Source of the DNA: Sphagnum magellanicum
Taxonomy: Eukaryota > Streptophyta > Sphagnopsida > Sphagnales > Sphagnaceae
Assembly (NCBI GenBank): GCA_021904315.1
Contig: CM038908.1
Coordinates: forward strand, 12,792,501-12,856,500
Direction: 5' to 3'
DNA: 64,000 nt
Shown: in pieces, positions 1-13,479 of the stretch
Position numbering within the stretch: the stretch's first letter is position 1
Layout: the number at the start of each line of letters is the position of its first letter
Notes under the pieces: model-generated
The model's input: the letters and a program-made list of their open reading frames with translations, nothing else
Database searches by the model: none
What the model was told of the DNA's origin: nothing
Translations under genes and position numbers: made by a program

Positions 1-3000
1 CACGTCTTTAAAATTCTTTTGTTTTTGGATTTTCTGATTAATTTTTAATCATCATGTGGCCATTTATAATTGTCTAAATATCTTCAAGTTGATTAATACT
101 TCTTTCTAATTCAATGATGTGAAATAGATATTCAAAATTGGATTCATTTTTAATCTTCAACATGTGAAACAAACATTAACAAGTAAACAAGTTATGAATA
201 AAATTAACATGTAAGTTTGATTAATGTGATGATTTTTTAAATCCCAAATGTATTTTCAACAATGAATTAATGTTTGTGTTTCCTATTGTAAAAAAATTCC
301 AAAATTGTGTGAGTTCTTTATTTTTGAAAAGATGTCATAATCCAGTTGATAAATGGGCAACCTTTGTGTTACATCGCTAGCTTTGGACTCTTGACCAAAA
401 TTAAAACATGAAAAAAATAAATTAAAAAAATGTTTCAAAATTCAAACACACTTTTACAAGTGTGGGAAATGAATTTTAAAACTCCCAAATTGAAAACATG
501 AATTCATAAAATGAAGCAAACAAGGCTATGGTGCAAAATTGTACTTTCAAATTGGTGTTGAATAGATTGAAAATAATGAAAGGTCCTATTTTTATTTATA
601 CCATTTTGGGAATTTAACTCAAATAGGTTTTCACATTAGTTTTTACATGCCCACCATCCAAGGAACATTTTTAAAAACCTTTTTACACGATTAATAAACT
701 ATAAGTTATAGATGAAAAATGGACAATGATGGATCAAGTTCATCCATTGAATGAAAATTTAAATATTCATGGAACACATTTTGGTGTTGCATTCCATTAC
801 AAAATTGAAAATTAAGAAATTTTTTACCCTTAACACCATTTGGCAAACAGAAATGTCATCACCTTGTCATTTAACAAGTAAAGTGCAATGCCATTCTTGC
901 AACTTTTATTGAATCAATCAAATCACCATATTCTGCATGTCTATACAAGACATATCTACCCAATACTTTATAATCATTCATGCTGCTTGGCATCTAATGG
1001 ATGGTGTGCTGGTGGGGTGGGTGCTAGTTCACTCTGGCCAACAACAAAATGGCCACTTACTTCCTTCCTTCCTTCCTTGAAACCAAAATATAAAAGTGAA
1101 TATAATTAATTAACTAATTTAAAATTTTAAATAATACTACACAAACATCAAAAAATATTTTGTTGCATAATTTACAATAGATTAAATTATTATGAAATAC
1201 CCACCAACTTGTGATAAAAGTCATAATATTTTGCAAAATGAAGAAAAGGTCTAGAAATGGGGGTATGGTTGTTATCAATTGCACATGGTACATTCTGCAA
1301 ACCACATCATTGTTTAAATTCTTCCATCATGGACATCATCTTTGATCCTACCATGCAAGAAATCAACTTTTCGAATGTAATGTTAATAGCACCAACAAAT
1401 TCATGATGCACCAAGGAGACAATAAACTTCCTTATTATAAAAAACTTGTTACAAACAAGGAAGTTGACATTGTGTGCAAGCTTGTAAATAACACAAAACA
1501 CCTTAATCTTGACATGGATTGATTTTTGATACATGATGTCATGTTCCACAAGTATTGTTTCAATATGTTAGTTATATCGAGAAAAGAGTATATTTTGACA
1601 TTTAGAAGTTTTCCACCCACTAATCATCTTCATATTTGGTAAATGGAATTTGAAAAAACCATGTAGGGTTTTTGGCTTCACCCAATGGCTTAGATCAAAA
1701 CATGCTAGCAATCAAATGCATATCATGAAAAATAATTATGTTGAGGAAAAATTGGGTGCTTGCTTTAACAACATTAAGTTCAACATGTAAAATTAAGGTC
1801 CAAAAAAAGTGGATGAATAAGGGAATTGAAGAGATGATCAACAATTTGAAATAGTAATATGCACCCCATGATCAAGATCATTTTGTTTTGGAGTTCATCC
1901 ATGGTGTGTAACTTGGTCAAACTAAAAACAAAAGAATAGTAAAAAACTTATTGCAACTACAACAATTGAATTGTAACATTTGAGAATAGAAGATAAGAAC
2001 TTGTAGCAAATTTAGATAAAATTATGTGAACAAAAAGAAAACATAACAATGTTAGCAAAACCTATAGATGCACAAAAAGAAAAAATGAGACAAAATTCTA
2101 ATCAAGAAATGCAATTACAACCGTAAAATATAATGATTGACATAAAACATAAATTGGAGTTGCAACAACCTTAAGACCGAAAAAATCTATAGTAGTAGAA
2201 AATTGAAACAACATTTACCACCTTCACATATGACTACAACAACATGATAGCACAATTCACAAATGAAAAAAACTTGAACAATTTCATTTGCAATTATAAA
2301 CAACAAAATACAAACACAAGCATTAATAAAAACCTTAGTTGTAACCAAAACAACATAACAAAATACAATAGAATACAACAAAATTGAACAAAACAACAAA
2401 GTGTTGTGTTTGTAATTAGGTGTCAAATGTCAATGTGAAATGTAGAATATAGACATGCATAAATAAATAACCTCAAGATTGAAGAAAAATAAGAAAGGAC
2501 ATGATGAGTATAAACTAAAAACAAAAAAACTTTGTGTTTGGAATTAGGTGTTGAAGATGAATGTTGATGTGCAACATAGAAAAATGACACACAAATAAGC
2601 AATGCCAACATCAAAGAAGAAAAAGGAAAGAACACCAAAACATAAAAAATGATAATTTTTTTTTTTTGTTTAATAAAAAAATCACGTGTTGAAAAAAACA
2701 AATATTTGGAATCAAACATTGATGACAATGAATGATAATGTGCAACATAAAATACAAACAAGTGAGTACATACAACATTGGCACCATCATGAATATGAAA
2801 ATAAAATAACATTAAGAGAAAACCTAAAACAACCAAAGAAATTGAAAGCAACCAAAGAGCAAAAGAAATCAAAAGCAACTAGAGAGCAAATTAAGAACAA
2901 TCACAAAACAAATTGAAAAATGAAAACAAGTTGAAAAGTGATATACATTTGCTAATGAAGAACTATGAGGATGAAATTACTATCCCAAATGTCCAAAAAC

Positions 3001-3550
3001 AAAAAGAAGAACCAAAAACTTTGTGCATTGCAAATCAAAAGAATAGTGAATATTTGGAAAGGTCAGAAAAAGATCATGACCTATAAGCACCTTGCAAAAA
3101 AAACATTTTTGCAATGCAAATGATGATTATAAATTGTTAACTAGTTAGCATAGATGAAGTTGTTAGTATTAGTTTCCATCCCATGTATGAATGACCATTG
3201 CAAAATATTACATATTATCCATCATGGTTGATGTTAGGTGGCATACATGTGACATGTGATATTTGTCAAATGCTAACTTGGTGTTCATGGACTTAACATT
3301 AAACACCAAACATCAAATGTGAAGGCAACATAATGATGACCATATCGTTACGAAGATAGTAAATTGTTTCCAATCACAAGGGAGTTGCTTAGTTCACCAT
3401 CATGGAAAGGTGACAAAAATATGAGCGAGCTAGAACACATGCTTCAACATTTGCCCCAAAAAAAAGAGATTAAGGCTCTATGCATTCCATGTATTATACA
3501 ACATGGGATCCCACAAGAAACACACAAACAATCATCTACTTATTAATCAA
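1..3550. other. AT-rich intergenic DNA, no gene seen
   Basis: Only short open frames occur and none resembles a protein family I know. They are AT-driven and lack splice-linked continuation. The stretch 990-1040 resembles a short piece of the host repeat seen at about 27780, 39950 and 47220 (the 'gtgctggtgggtgctagttc' motif), so part of it may be an old copy of that repeat. Confidence 0.6.
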
Positions 3551-3670
3551 CAATAGTGGTTTAGTCTATTAGTCCTTCCTTGTATACCCTATGACTAGCC
3601 TAAATGGGGTCAATAGTGGATTAGTCTATTAGTCCTTCCTTGTATACCCAATGACTAGCCTAAGTGGGGT
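3551..3670. repeat. Two-copy 60-bp tandem repeat
   Basis: Bases 3551-3610 and 3611-3670 are near-identical 60-bp units starting with caatagtgg and ending with tggggt. They differ at only a few positions, so the duplication looks recent. Confidence 0.9.
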
Positions 3671-3994
3671 CATGTGTTTTATTGGGGATGCTCAAGGAAC
3701 TTTTAGTTCTCTTTCCGATTTAAGAAAATAAGTCAAAGTGGGCTAATGGGTATGCAAGGAAGAAATGCAGAACCTGGCCAATGGCTCGTGAGCTGCTTGT
3801 CCTATGCTTATTCCCCCCATATGAGCCCAAGGTCAGCTCTCACAACCGACACTAGTTCCTATGTCAGACTACGAACACTTATTGATAGAAGCACGTTAAT
3901 TATATTACATTACGTGTGCCCCATGGTCAAATAGCACAAAACTATTTCTATGTGTAATATTCACTTGACAAATTATTTTTAAATGTAAAAATCA

Positions 3995-4160
3995 TCACTA
4001 AGAGTGTGTTTATGGCGCTTATATTACACAATCTACCTATCTCTTCCACCACCACTAAGAGTTTGTTTATGGCGGTCATATAACACAAACTACCCTATCT
4101 CTTTCATCGCTAGCCTACTAAGAGTGTTGTTTGTGGTGGTCATATAGCACAAACTTTATT
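3995..4160. repeat. Three-copy imperfect tandem repeat, about 60 bp
   Basis: The phrase 'actaagagtgt(g)tttatggcg..tcatat..cacaaact' recurs three times with drift. The units are older than the neighbouring 60-bp duplication. Confidence 0.7.
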
Positions 4161-5275
4161 TTGTTGCTATGTGAAACACTATCTAGAGTATTGTTGGGTA
4201 GCTTCTAAACAATATACATCCAAGTTAAAAGTATATCATTTCCTAGGTTAAATGTAGGTAAGAGGCTTAACCCCAGGTCAGGCCAAGGTGACCCAGCACC
4301 GACAACTGCGAGTACCTTCACCTTGATGAGTGAGAAGCCCCCCCTTAGGATGAGACTATATTTATTTGATCCAAGAAATTGTTAAATTTGAACTTGGAGA
4401 CTCTGATTCAGTCTGAGGAATAATTAAGATGAGGTATTTATAATATTAAAAAACAACTTAGATATTAGGGTTTTTAATTTTAACCATGATAAATTTGTAG
4501 GTGTTGGGTCACCCTTGCCTTGGGTGAATTGGCACCTTTATACCTTTCACTACTACCACTTCCACCCCTTATACCAAGTTAAAAAAACAAGAATCCCCAA
4601 AATATTTTGGGTTGTTTATAAACATTATATATGTACACATCCTAAGAAAAAATCAAGGTCTTCAAATCCAAATTCAACATTTCTCGAGTTAAATATGGCC
4701 TTTAATAAGAGGCCTACTTAAGAAAGTGAGGCACTAGAATAGGTGTTGGTTCATGATGGCCCATATTTATATGGTGTTTATATGGTGTAATCTATTTCGA
4801 CAACAATATACATACCTTTGTCTCAAACAATTTTGAACTTTTTTGATGATAAGGGAAAGCTCTATTTAGTATTTTCCTTTATCAAACTTTTACTTACAAA
4901 AAAGAAATTTATTAATTTTTTTCAGATATTTAAAAAAAAAAATGCTAAAGCTGCCAAGGTACTATGGTAAGTAGCCCAATAAAAAGAAGAAAAAAAAGTA
5001 ATGCAAATTTCACATCATGCATTGGCAAGTAAGTAAGTAGATCTGTCGTGCATGATATTTCTTGAACCAAGTTATTAGATCTCTGACTCTTGTAAACTAT
5101 ACGACATCACACAAAAAGACACACAATTCATGCACTAAAAGTTGAGCATCACTGAAGGAAAGGAAAGGGCAAAAAAATAAAAAAGATGGAAATTTTGTTT
5201 TTTCAAAAAAATGTTGGGAAAAAACACTAGAGTGGAAGCCACCGCAAAATTAGGCCAATTTTGTGGCCTGAAAGT
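4161..5275. other. Intergenic DNA, nothing recognised
   Basis: The stretch 4265-4345 is less AT-rich than its surroundings but shows no open frame or RNA fold that I can support. The rest is A/T-rich with short homopolymers. Confidence 0.5.

Positions 5276-5307
<32 letters not shown>
5276..5307. repeat. Poly-G run of 32
   Basis: An uninterrupted run of G, followed by a tgggtgggtgggtgagtgag tail. Its true length is unreliable in any assembly. Confidence 0.95.
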
Positions 5308-5308
<1 letters not shown>

Positions 5309-5790
5309 GATTGAGTGGGTGGGTGGGTGAGTGAGTTGTGGGCATAGTTAAAAGGGCATCTCTTTTGCAGCATAATAAAAAAAAAAAAAAAAAGATAATT
5401 AAAAAAATAAAAATAAAATAATAATATAATAAAATAATAAAAAACCTAAGTTATTAGTCCAGTACCTGAAATCCAATAGTTGGTGCTACCTACGTAACAG
5501 CTCATGATAGACAATAGCTGACAAAATAGTGCTGATCAAAGCAAAGTGACAATCAAACAATACACATAATTAGAATAAATGAACTTCAAATACATGATAA
5601 GTAAGACAAATGAACTTAAAAAATTTATAAAAAAAAAAAAACAATTTTTTTTTGCTTGAACAATTTATTATTGCTTACCAAACTGAGCCAGACTTGAGAG
5701 TGAACCAAAAGCCATCAGCACACCAATTCATTGGAAGCCTTTAGGTTTCATCTTATAGCATATCCTTCAAAAGATAGGTTCTTATAAGTG

Positions 5791-5817
5791 TAGGTAGGTA
5801 GGTAGGTAGGTAGGTAG
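5791..5817. repeat. (TAGG)n microsatellite
   Basis: About seven TAGG units, followed by degenerate tagataaatagatagg units out to about 5920. Confidence 0.95.
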
Positions 5818-6073
5818 ATAAATAGATAGGTAAATAAGTTAGGAGGGAAGAAATAGGTCTTATAAATTGTATATAAGTAGATAAATAAATAGGTAAATAA
5901 GTAATAAGAGAAGTAAGTAAATGGGTGTGGCTGGTTAACTATGGCTGAGCTGAGCCGAGCTGCTTGTCACACTAGTGAGTGTAACGACCTGGGGCAATCA
6001 AAACGTATCAAAGTCTAAAAACAAAACAAAACACAACGCGAAAGCAATTTGCTCACCAACTCCTCTCTCCAGC

Positions 6074-6100
6074 GGGGGGGGGGGGGGGGTGGGGGGGGTT
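6074..6100. repeat. Interrupted poly-G tract
   Basis: Two G runs separated by one T. A (CAGG)n/(GGCA)n microsatellite follows at about 6187-6208. Confidence 0.9.
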
Positions 6101-6559
6101 TTCTAAGGTTTTTTTTAGCACTTATCGGAACGAATCTTGACCTGATCTGATTGGAGTATACCTAATATTAATATTATATTTTGTCAGGTAGGCAGGCAGG
6201 CAGGCAGGCTGCACTATCAAACTCAACTGCAGTTTTGTCCCTTAAATGTGTGTGTATATAATGTGGAGGAGATGGGGTGGGGTTTGTGGGTGGGTGAGTT
6301 AATTAATGTGTACAAGTCTGGCATGAGGTATTTTCAAATACACAAAAATTAGACCATAGCACATGCTACTGAACCCAATTGTTTCCAACACTCCAACTTT
6401 CCGCCCAAAAAAGCAAAATAGGAAAAAAAAATTTTAATAATAAAAACCTCATTTAGAGCTTTATTTCCCCCCTCAAACCATGTAAAATGGGTCACTCCAA
6501 AATGGAATGTTATCAAAAATCTCTTAAATTAGGTCTCAATAGTTTTAAGTACTTGTTGG

Positions 6560-6835
6560 GTAGTAGGTTACCGTTTATTTTGAAGCATTGATGATAGATA
6601 ACCAAGTGATTGTTTGGGTCAATAGTTAAGTACTTGGGTGGCTCTATATTTAAGCATTAGTTAGTGGTAACCAAGTGATAGTTGGGTGAGTAGTTAAGTA
6701 CTTGGGTGGCTCTATATTAAGCATTAGTGGCAACCTAGTGGCAACCTAGTGGCAACCTAGTGATATTGGGGTCAATAGTTAAGTACTTGGGTGGCTCTAT
6801 TTTAAGCATTAATAATAAGCAAGTGATATTTAGGT
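6560..6835. repeat. Minisatellite, ~72 bp unit with a nested 11-bp repeat
   Basis: The phrase 'caatagttaagtacttgggt' followed by 'ggctctatatttaagcatta' recurs three times, plus a degenerate first unit. Inside one unit the 11-mer ggcaacctagt is itself repeated three times (about 6728-6760), so two levels of tandem expansion are visible. Confidence 0.85.
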
Positions 6836-7456
6836 CGAGGCAAACAATAATTTATGTGCTTTTTTTTTCCTTACATTTAAAAAAAAAGAAAAAGATTTAT
6901 GGTCCAAACTCATCCTCGTATGCAAACCACGCCGATGATGATTGCAAAATATGCCATAATACTTTTGATATTTGCATTCTATAATTGTGTCAATACGGTT
7001 GCTCAATCATGAATTTTCAAGGGTGGCTTCTAGGCTATTTGTTTCTCTAACTTTCATCTTGTTTGAAGAACAAACTTTCGTGAAATTGCAACCGAAACTT
7101 CCCTATGGAAAGCTCATGCATACCGATGGATTTGGGTAGTTGTCCATAACTCATACAAATTATGTTCATGCCAGTGTACTAAACAACAAAAGCGTCACAT
7201 AAGTGAGTACCCCATTAAGTAAGTAAGTAAGGAGAGAGGTTCTTGTGCCATTCTCTCATTTATTTATTTCCCGGGGCCCCATTGTTGTAGTATATTTTAA
7301 TGATCTAAAGTAGATCCCACTATTCTAGGTTTAGGGTTTAGGTTCACGTTTGAGGCTTGGCCATCAATTATGATGCAAGATTTTACAAAAGTAATCCAAA
7401 GATGTATGTTCTCCCAACATTTTATTTTTTTAGGGTTGATTTAATTTTTTCCCCAA

Positions 7457-7487
<31 letters not shown>

Positions 7488-10203
7488 CAGTCTTTTTCCC
7501 TTTTATCAAATTTTTTTAAATAGAAAATTTTTGTATCGAATTTATTTTAGGCCATTTTACCATCAAATAAATGCTCAAATCACCATTTTTTATTTGCCTT
7601 GGGGGCCCTCTTACTTTTGGATATCTATATGAACCTTGGGACATACATGTTGGTATTGGTATGGGTATTGGATACTTATAAAAAAAAAAACCTTTCATAC
7701 CAATCTGGTCCGGGTATGGGGTTCAAGATTGATGATTTTTGGATGGTATGATGCAGGTATATGACATAATATCAGTTTGACACTAATTACAATTAATTTC
7801 CAGAAATTTTAAAAATTTCAAAATTTCTTTTTTTTCTCAAGGAATATTTAAAAAAAAAAGCTAATGAAATATTTGGGAATATATCAATTCTCAAAATGGG
7901 ATTCCTCAAAAATTAATTAATTAATTAATTGACAAACATGTATCAATGTGGCCAAGGTACTATGGTATGGATGTTATTGACACGGGTACAAAACGGATAC
8001 AAACCGGGTATTGCCTCAGCTCGTACCAGAATAATGGTCGGGTCACTGCTCCGAATGTTGATACTTGATACCGGACACAATTCTAAGTTATATATATACA
8101 CTAGAGCAATGCTCGTATGTAGTTATGTACTACTACTTTAAAGCAAAGACAATGCAGCCGCCTGCCTGCCTGCCTGCCGGCCAGCCGAGCAATGGAGCTA
8201 TGAAGAAGGTGTTGCGTTTCTTAGGTTTTTTCTAAATACCCGTCGTCACCAAAGGCAACAAAAAAGAAAGGCAACAATCATGCAACTGCAAGTCAGTTAA
8301 GGCCATATAAATAAATAAAAATTCATATGCGGAAATTGCATGTACAACATCATCATGGGGCTGTCTGTCTGTCGACCGGAAAAAAAAGAAAAAAGAAAAA
8401 AAGGGGGCATAACTTATGTATATATTATACAACAACCACAACCACCTCTGCAAGCAACCTCTCCCCCCCCCCCCCCCCCTCCAAAAAAAGAGAAAGAAAA
8501 CCTTCGAAAATCTTGAACGGACAAACGGATGATGGATGATGACCGATATAATCACATTGTCAACTAGACTTTCCTGAAGAAAAAAATTAAAATTGCATAA
8601 ATGGGGTTGTTGTGTGCCGTCCGTCTGACTTCAACACACTAGGGGGGTACTTCTTTTGCCTTCCGACAATTTACCAAATTTCAACAACAAGTTGGGCTTG
8701 TTATGAGCAAGATTTATTTATTCTATGCTTTTTCTCCTTTGGTGAGTTTGTGTTTTGGTTGAAAGCCCCCATCTCAGCCACATGGGGAAAAAAAAAAAAA
8801 AAATTAAAAAAAAAAAGAGAGTATCCGAATGCAATACGAACATGCCAAGTTGTTCTTGTCCATCACAATAGACAAACCCAAGTGAATTGAAAACAATCCA
8901 AAGGGGCTCTCGCTCTTGCCTTTTTTTGCCACTATGAGCTTTGATGCCACATTGCTTTTTCCGGAAATGAAAGACCTATTCCGCCGCATTTCCCTTTGCT
9001 TCGGATCTATTTTTCTTTGAGATCTACTAGTGTAGGCCACCACCCTCAAGAGCTTAAAATTGCCAAGCGATATAGCAAACTCAATAGGAAAGAATATGAT
9101 TTTTAGATTTAAAAAATAAATAAATCATTAAATGGGTTAATTAGAAAATTATTCTACTTGGTTAATTAGAAATTAAAATTTTAATTATAAGAATCATTTT
9201 TAGAAAAACCTTAAATGGGTATTTTAATCAAATGTCACCACATTCTCCTTATGTATGGTTTAAGGATCTAAAAAATTTCTACAAACATATTTCCTTGTAT
9301 CTAAGAAGACTTTTAGTTGGTTTAAAGATTTTGTGGTTCCTAAGGAAAATTGGGGTTTGGTAGCGGAAATAAAAAAGAGTGGAAAATCTGGGTTTGGTAC
9401 TTGAGGGCTAAGACTTGGAGCTTGACAAAACATTAAAAATATGTGGCAAGACTAATACATGAAGCCCGAATGAAAGATTGAGTAATGTAGTGTTCGGTGG
9501 CTACCCAATCACCTCTTCAATTAGGTGGTGTTTTGACTTCCGCAAAGTTTCGATGTGGTGGGACCATGGTTTTGGGGGGGGGGGTGAGGGAGGGCGTAAA
9601 GGCATATGGTGACCAAGACTTTGTTAAAAGAAAAAAGAACCAACATGGGGGGTCCCTAACCCACCGGAACGGGATTCAAAACTTAGATGTGAATTGAAAA
9701 CAATCCCCCCGACCTCAAGAAAAATTTAGATGATCATGCTCGGAAATTAGGGGTTATGTATGATGTGTCAAAATTCCGTGAAGATAATTCTCTTTCTCGG
9801 TTCCTTACTCATATGCTTGTTCCGTTTGGGCTTCTTCGGCCGTGTTTTACAAATGTGTGTGTGTGCGTGTGTGCATGTGTGAGTGTGCGTAAGGGAGGGG
9901 GGGGGTTGAGACGTGTTTCACATGCACACATGCAAAGCTTGTGTGAAATGGATTGAAAAGCTGACCCGGCAAGATTCAAAGGTTTATGATATGCTTTTTG
10001 AGAGAGTGTTGACGTGTTGGTTTTTTTTTTTGGGTGCTTTTTTTCTGTTTTTTTTTTCCTTTCGTGGCTTTCATGGTTATGTGTTGGTGAGATGAGCTTG
10101 AGGCAAGTGTGTGTCTCTTGTCGTCACTTGATACTTAATAGCTTCCTCCCCCGCCCCCACAAAAACACAAAACACAGTTGATTGTGGCATCATTTTAAAT
10201 AGT
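6836..10203. other. Intergenic DNA with simple repeats
   Basis: No gene is supported. It holds a (TA)n run (7462-7487), a (TTAA)n run (about 7912-7931), a (CTGC)n run (about 8162-8178), a poly-C run (8463-8479), a TG-rich run (9851-9888) and several A or T homopolymers. Open frames here span these simple repeats and are low-complexity. Confidence 0.6.
7462..7487. repeat. (TA)n microsatellite
   Basis: A pure TA run of about 13 units inside an AT-rich stretch. Confidence 0.95.
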
Positions 10204-10509
10204 CCCTAATTCAAACAACAAATGAATTGATGGTTTTTTCCAACTATTTATCATACATGGGTTTTCCATACAAAAAAAAAACCTAATTCGAACAACAAAT
10301 GAATTGATGTTTTTTCCAACTATTTATCATACATGGGTTTTCCATACAAGAAAATAACCTAATTCAAACAACAAATAAATTGATGTTTTTTCCAACTATT
10401 TATCATACATGGGTTTTCCATACAAGAAAATAACCTAGTTCAAACAACAAATGAATTGATGTTTATTCCAACTATCATGATTCATATGGGTTTTCTATAC
10501 AAGAAAATA
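10204..10509. repeat. Four-copy minisatellite, ~77 bp unit
   Basis: Each unit runs from cctaattcaaacaacaaatg, through tttttccaactatttatcat, to acaagaaaataa. The three inner units differ by a few bases and the last has drifted. There are no spacers between units, so this is a tandem array and not a CRISPR. Confidence 0.92.
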
Positions 10510-12059
10510 ACAAAGTAATTTTTTTTTTGGGAAGATTTGTTTAGGATACATTAAATCCTTGTAATAGGATCTTGTGATCCGAGATATCTATTCATTACCT
10601 TGAGCCTGGCTGCGTGTTGTAGACTAATAGTGGGCAAAAAAGTGGCAAATCTTGTACATAGTCCACGTTGCAACTTTCCCCCTTTTAGCTACCTTTCTCA
10701 AAACCTCGACTACCGGAACTTTGTGTGAAGAAGATGAAAGGTAGATTGGATAGTGCTTGATACAAGGTATTTTAGGGTGTCTTTTCCGAAAGGTATTCAT
10801 CCAAGAGTCTCTTTATCTCAATTATTGGAAGAAGGAAAAAAAAAGAAAAGGATTACACCGATTTATTCAAGTCAACATTGCATTCGGTTCCTCCACATGC
10901 CCCCCCTCCTCCCCCAACAAATGATAAAAAGCCCAATAGTAAGGGATTTAAAAATTTTATGTTGAGTCTTTTAAAATCCTATCCACAATGTTTTAAAATA
11001 TAATTATTGCCCCAAAAAATCAAAATATTAGAATATCAAGAGTTTTTTTGGGAATATTTGTGAGGAAATCAATTTAAAATAATTTTTGATGGTCCAATAT
11101 TCCTCAAATTGTGGTCTCAACTTATTATTCCCTTGGGAAAAAAAGCCCTCAAAATAGTTGAAAATTTGTTAGAGTTTCATAGTCACTTAAAAATTTCAGG
11201 GTATTTTTTTCTTCAATATTGTGATATGTAAACTTTGGTGAAATTTTCCCCCAAAAAAAGAGAAAAATTAGTCAAAATTACACTAAAATAAAAAAAAGAA
11301 CTTCCAAAAGTATCCCAACTTTTTCTTAGGAAAAAAAAGCACTACACACTTTGGTGACATTAAGAATATTAAGCCAAGTAAACTTTATTCAACTAAGATG
11401 TCCCCGCCCCGCCCCCAATCCTATATAGGTATTGATCTTTTGTCCAATGAGACATCCACTCGTATCATCAACATTGGCCATTGCCCAACCCCAAACAAGA
11501 TAGGTTCCAATGTTGGTTGCCATTGCATGTTACAAATGGAGAGATGTGGGATGTCCTCCCAAATGAAATTTTGTTATCATCCTATGTTATTTGTTTGGTT
11601 TGCTACCTTTGGATTTTCCCATAGCAAAAAAGCAAAGCCACATTATTTGGTACCTAGTCAAGCTTCATGTGATGTATTTTGTTGTTGCCACTTGAGGAGG
11701 GGGTTAAAGGATAAGTTTGTACATAGTTTTTGTAAGGGGATAATGGTGGGTCTATAGTAAATAATATGAAGTCATATTTTGCGGCTTTACCTTCAAGAAC
11801 ATGGTCACCCATGGCACTTGTGAAGATGGAATTCCAAAATATCTCAATGTTACATCCGTAACACCTAGTGCCCTCCCTCCCCATGGCCCCAATAACCATT
11901 GGTTGAGGACATGGGTTTTTCCCAAAATATTTAACACATGTTTCAAATTGGATGCATCAAATTGGATGAAAAATTTGGGTTTGGGTGATTTTCATTTTAG
12001 TGAGCTCCTAGTGATGGTGGTGGTGATTTGTATTATTGTTGCAAATGAATGTCTCTCTA
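10510..12059. other. Intergenic DNA, nothing recognised
   Basis: A 119-codon open frame at 11398-11757 has no domain I recognise and unremarkable composition. I do not support it as a gene. Confidence 0.5.
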
Positions 12060-12850
12060 TAAAATGAAAAAACCTTAGCAAAAATTTCAATAATAATAAA
12101 GATCGATTGAAAACATTTTCATCCTAAATGAATGGCAAGCCTTAGCAAAAATTTCAATAATAAAAAAGGCATAGAAAAGCATTGTTTTTACATCCCAAAT
12201 GAATTGGCTTTGCACTTTGAAAATCCTTCACAAATAATTTTCCTAAAAATACATAAAGCACAAAGGAGAAAAGCAAACTTTGTATTTTTTTGTCACAAAT
12301 AAATGACTCACACAAATTGAATAAAACACCTTCACAAAATCTTTCCCTAGAAGAAAGCACAAAAGAAAACCCCTCTCCCCCCCCCCCCCCCCCCAAAAAA
12401 AGTTTTTCTTCCCAAATGTATGACTTGCAAAACTTTGTTTCCCCAAAAACATCACAACCTTTGTGTTTTTGTCCCGAATGAATGATTCACAAAATTTAAA
12501 TAAACTTCCAAATAAATTATTTATTTTTATTTTTTCTTGGGTTTGGTCCAAACAAACGATTTGCACAATTTAGATAAACCTTCACAAATATTATTCTTTC
12601 ACCAAATGAATGAAACAACTTGCTCAAACAATAAATCAATGTAAATACACCTTTGGAAAATAGTTTTCTCCCAAATTAAATGATTGAAAGAACTTGCACA
12701 AATGTAAACAAACCTTGACAAATAAATTTTCTCACAAACAAAATGAATGTGAAACTCACACAAATAATGCGAAAAAAGCTTAACAAATTGTCCTTTGTTT
12801 TCCTCCAAATGAACCAACAAAGGAAAAACTTTATACACAATATAATGAAA
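12060..12850. repeat. Degenerate minisatellite, ~60-80 bp spacing
   Basis: The phrase 'cccaaatgaatga...cttgcacaaa...aaacc' recurs about ten times with strong drift (near 12121, 12190, 12290, 12410, 12470, 12550, 12598, 12665, 12730, 12800). A poly-C run (about 12376-12394) interrupts it. It reads as an old tandem array. Confidence 0.6.
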
Positions 12851-12851
12851 C

Positions 12852-13260
12852 TCACTTGGAACCATGGTTTTTTAAAAATTAAAATTGTGTGATATAAAAT
12901 TTAAGAATTTAAGAAAATTTCCCCAAAAATAAATAGCAAATCTAGTCGAAGAATCTACACTAGTAAAAATAATCGAAAAATGGGGAAAAGTTTGGGTCCA
13001 AAAAACCACAAAATGCGGCCCCCCCTTTCTTCCCCCCGTTCCCGGCCAAAATGAAAAAAAGTCACTTGAAACCATGGTTCCCTGGCCCCCGCCCCCCGAA
13101 TTTTGCGATATAAAAGAAAATTACGAAAATTTCCCCAATAAATAAATAACAGATCCAATCGAAGAATCAACAACACTAGAGAAAAAGAAAAAGAAATTCC
13201 AAGCGTTTCCCCATTTTTTGGTCCCAAAAACGACAAAATTTTGTCACCCCAAGGCTCCCA
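12852..13260. repeat. Two-copy direct duplication, ~209 bp
   Basis: Both units start at tcacttgRaaccatggtt (12852 and 13061) and share aaaatttccccaa and (tc)gaagaatc phrases and the segment around ggtcc(c)aaaaa. The second unit is more GC-rich. The copies have diverged clearly. Confidence 0.75.
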
Positions 13261-13479
13261 AAAAGAAAACAAAAGAAAAGAGATTTTGATTTAATTTAAT
13301 TTAATTTGATGAAAAAAATAAATTTGAAAAAAAGAGAAGAAAAGAAAATTAGATTAAAATAATAAATTTGAAAAAAAAAAAAAAAAACCCCGAACATGAA
13401 CTTGTGGAACCCCAAGAAGAAAATTTTCTTCAAAAAAAGGGGAAAAAAAAAACTCTGGTTGGGGGGGGGGGGGGGGGGG

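Noticed and set aside
5276..5307. 32-base poly-G run as a biological signal
   Set aside because: Homopolymer length is unreliable in sequencing, and no neighbouring feature uses it.
10204..10509. Four regularly spaced repeats considered as a CRISPR array
   Set aside because: Units abut each other without unique spacers, and the context is plant nuclear DNA.
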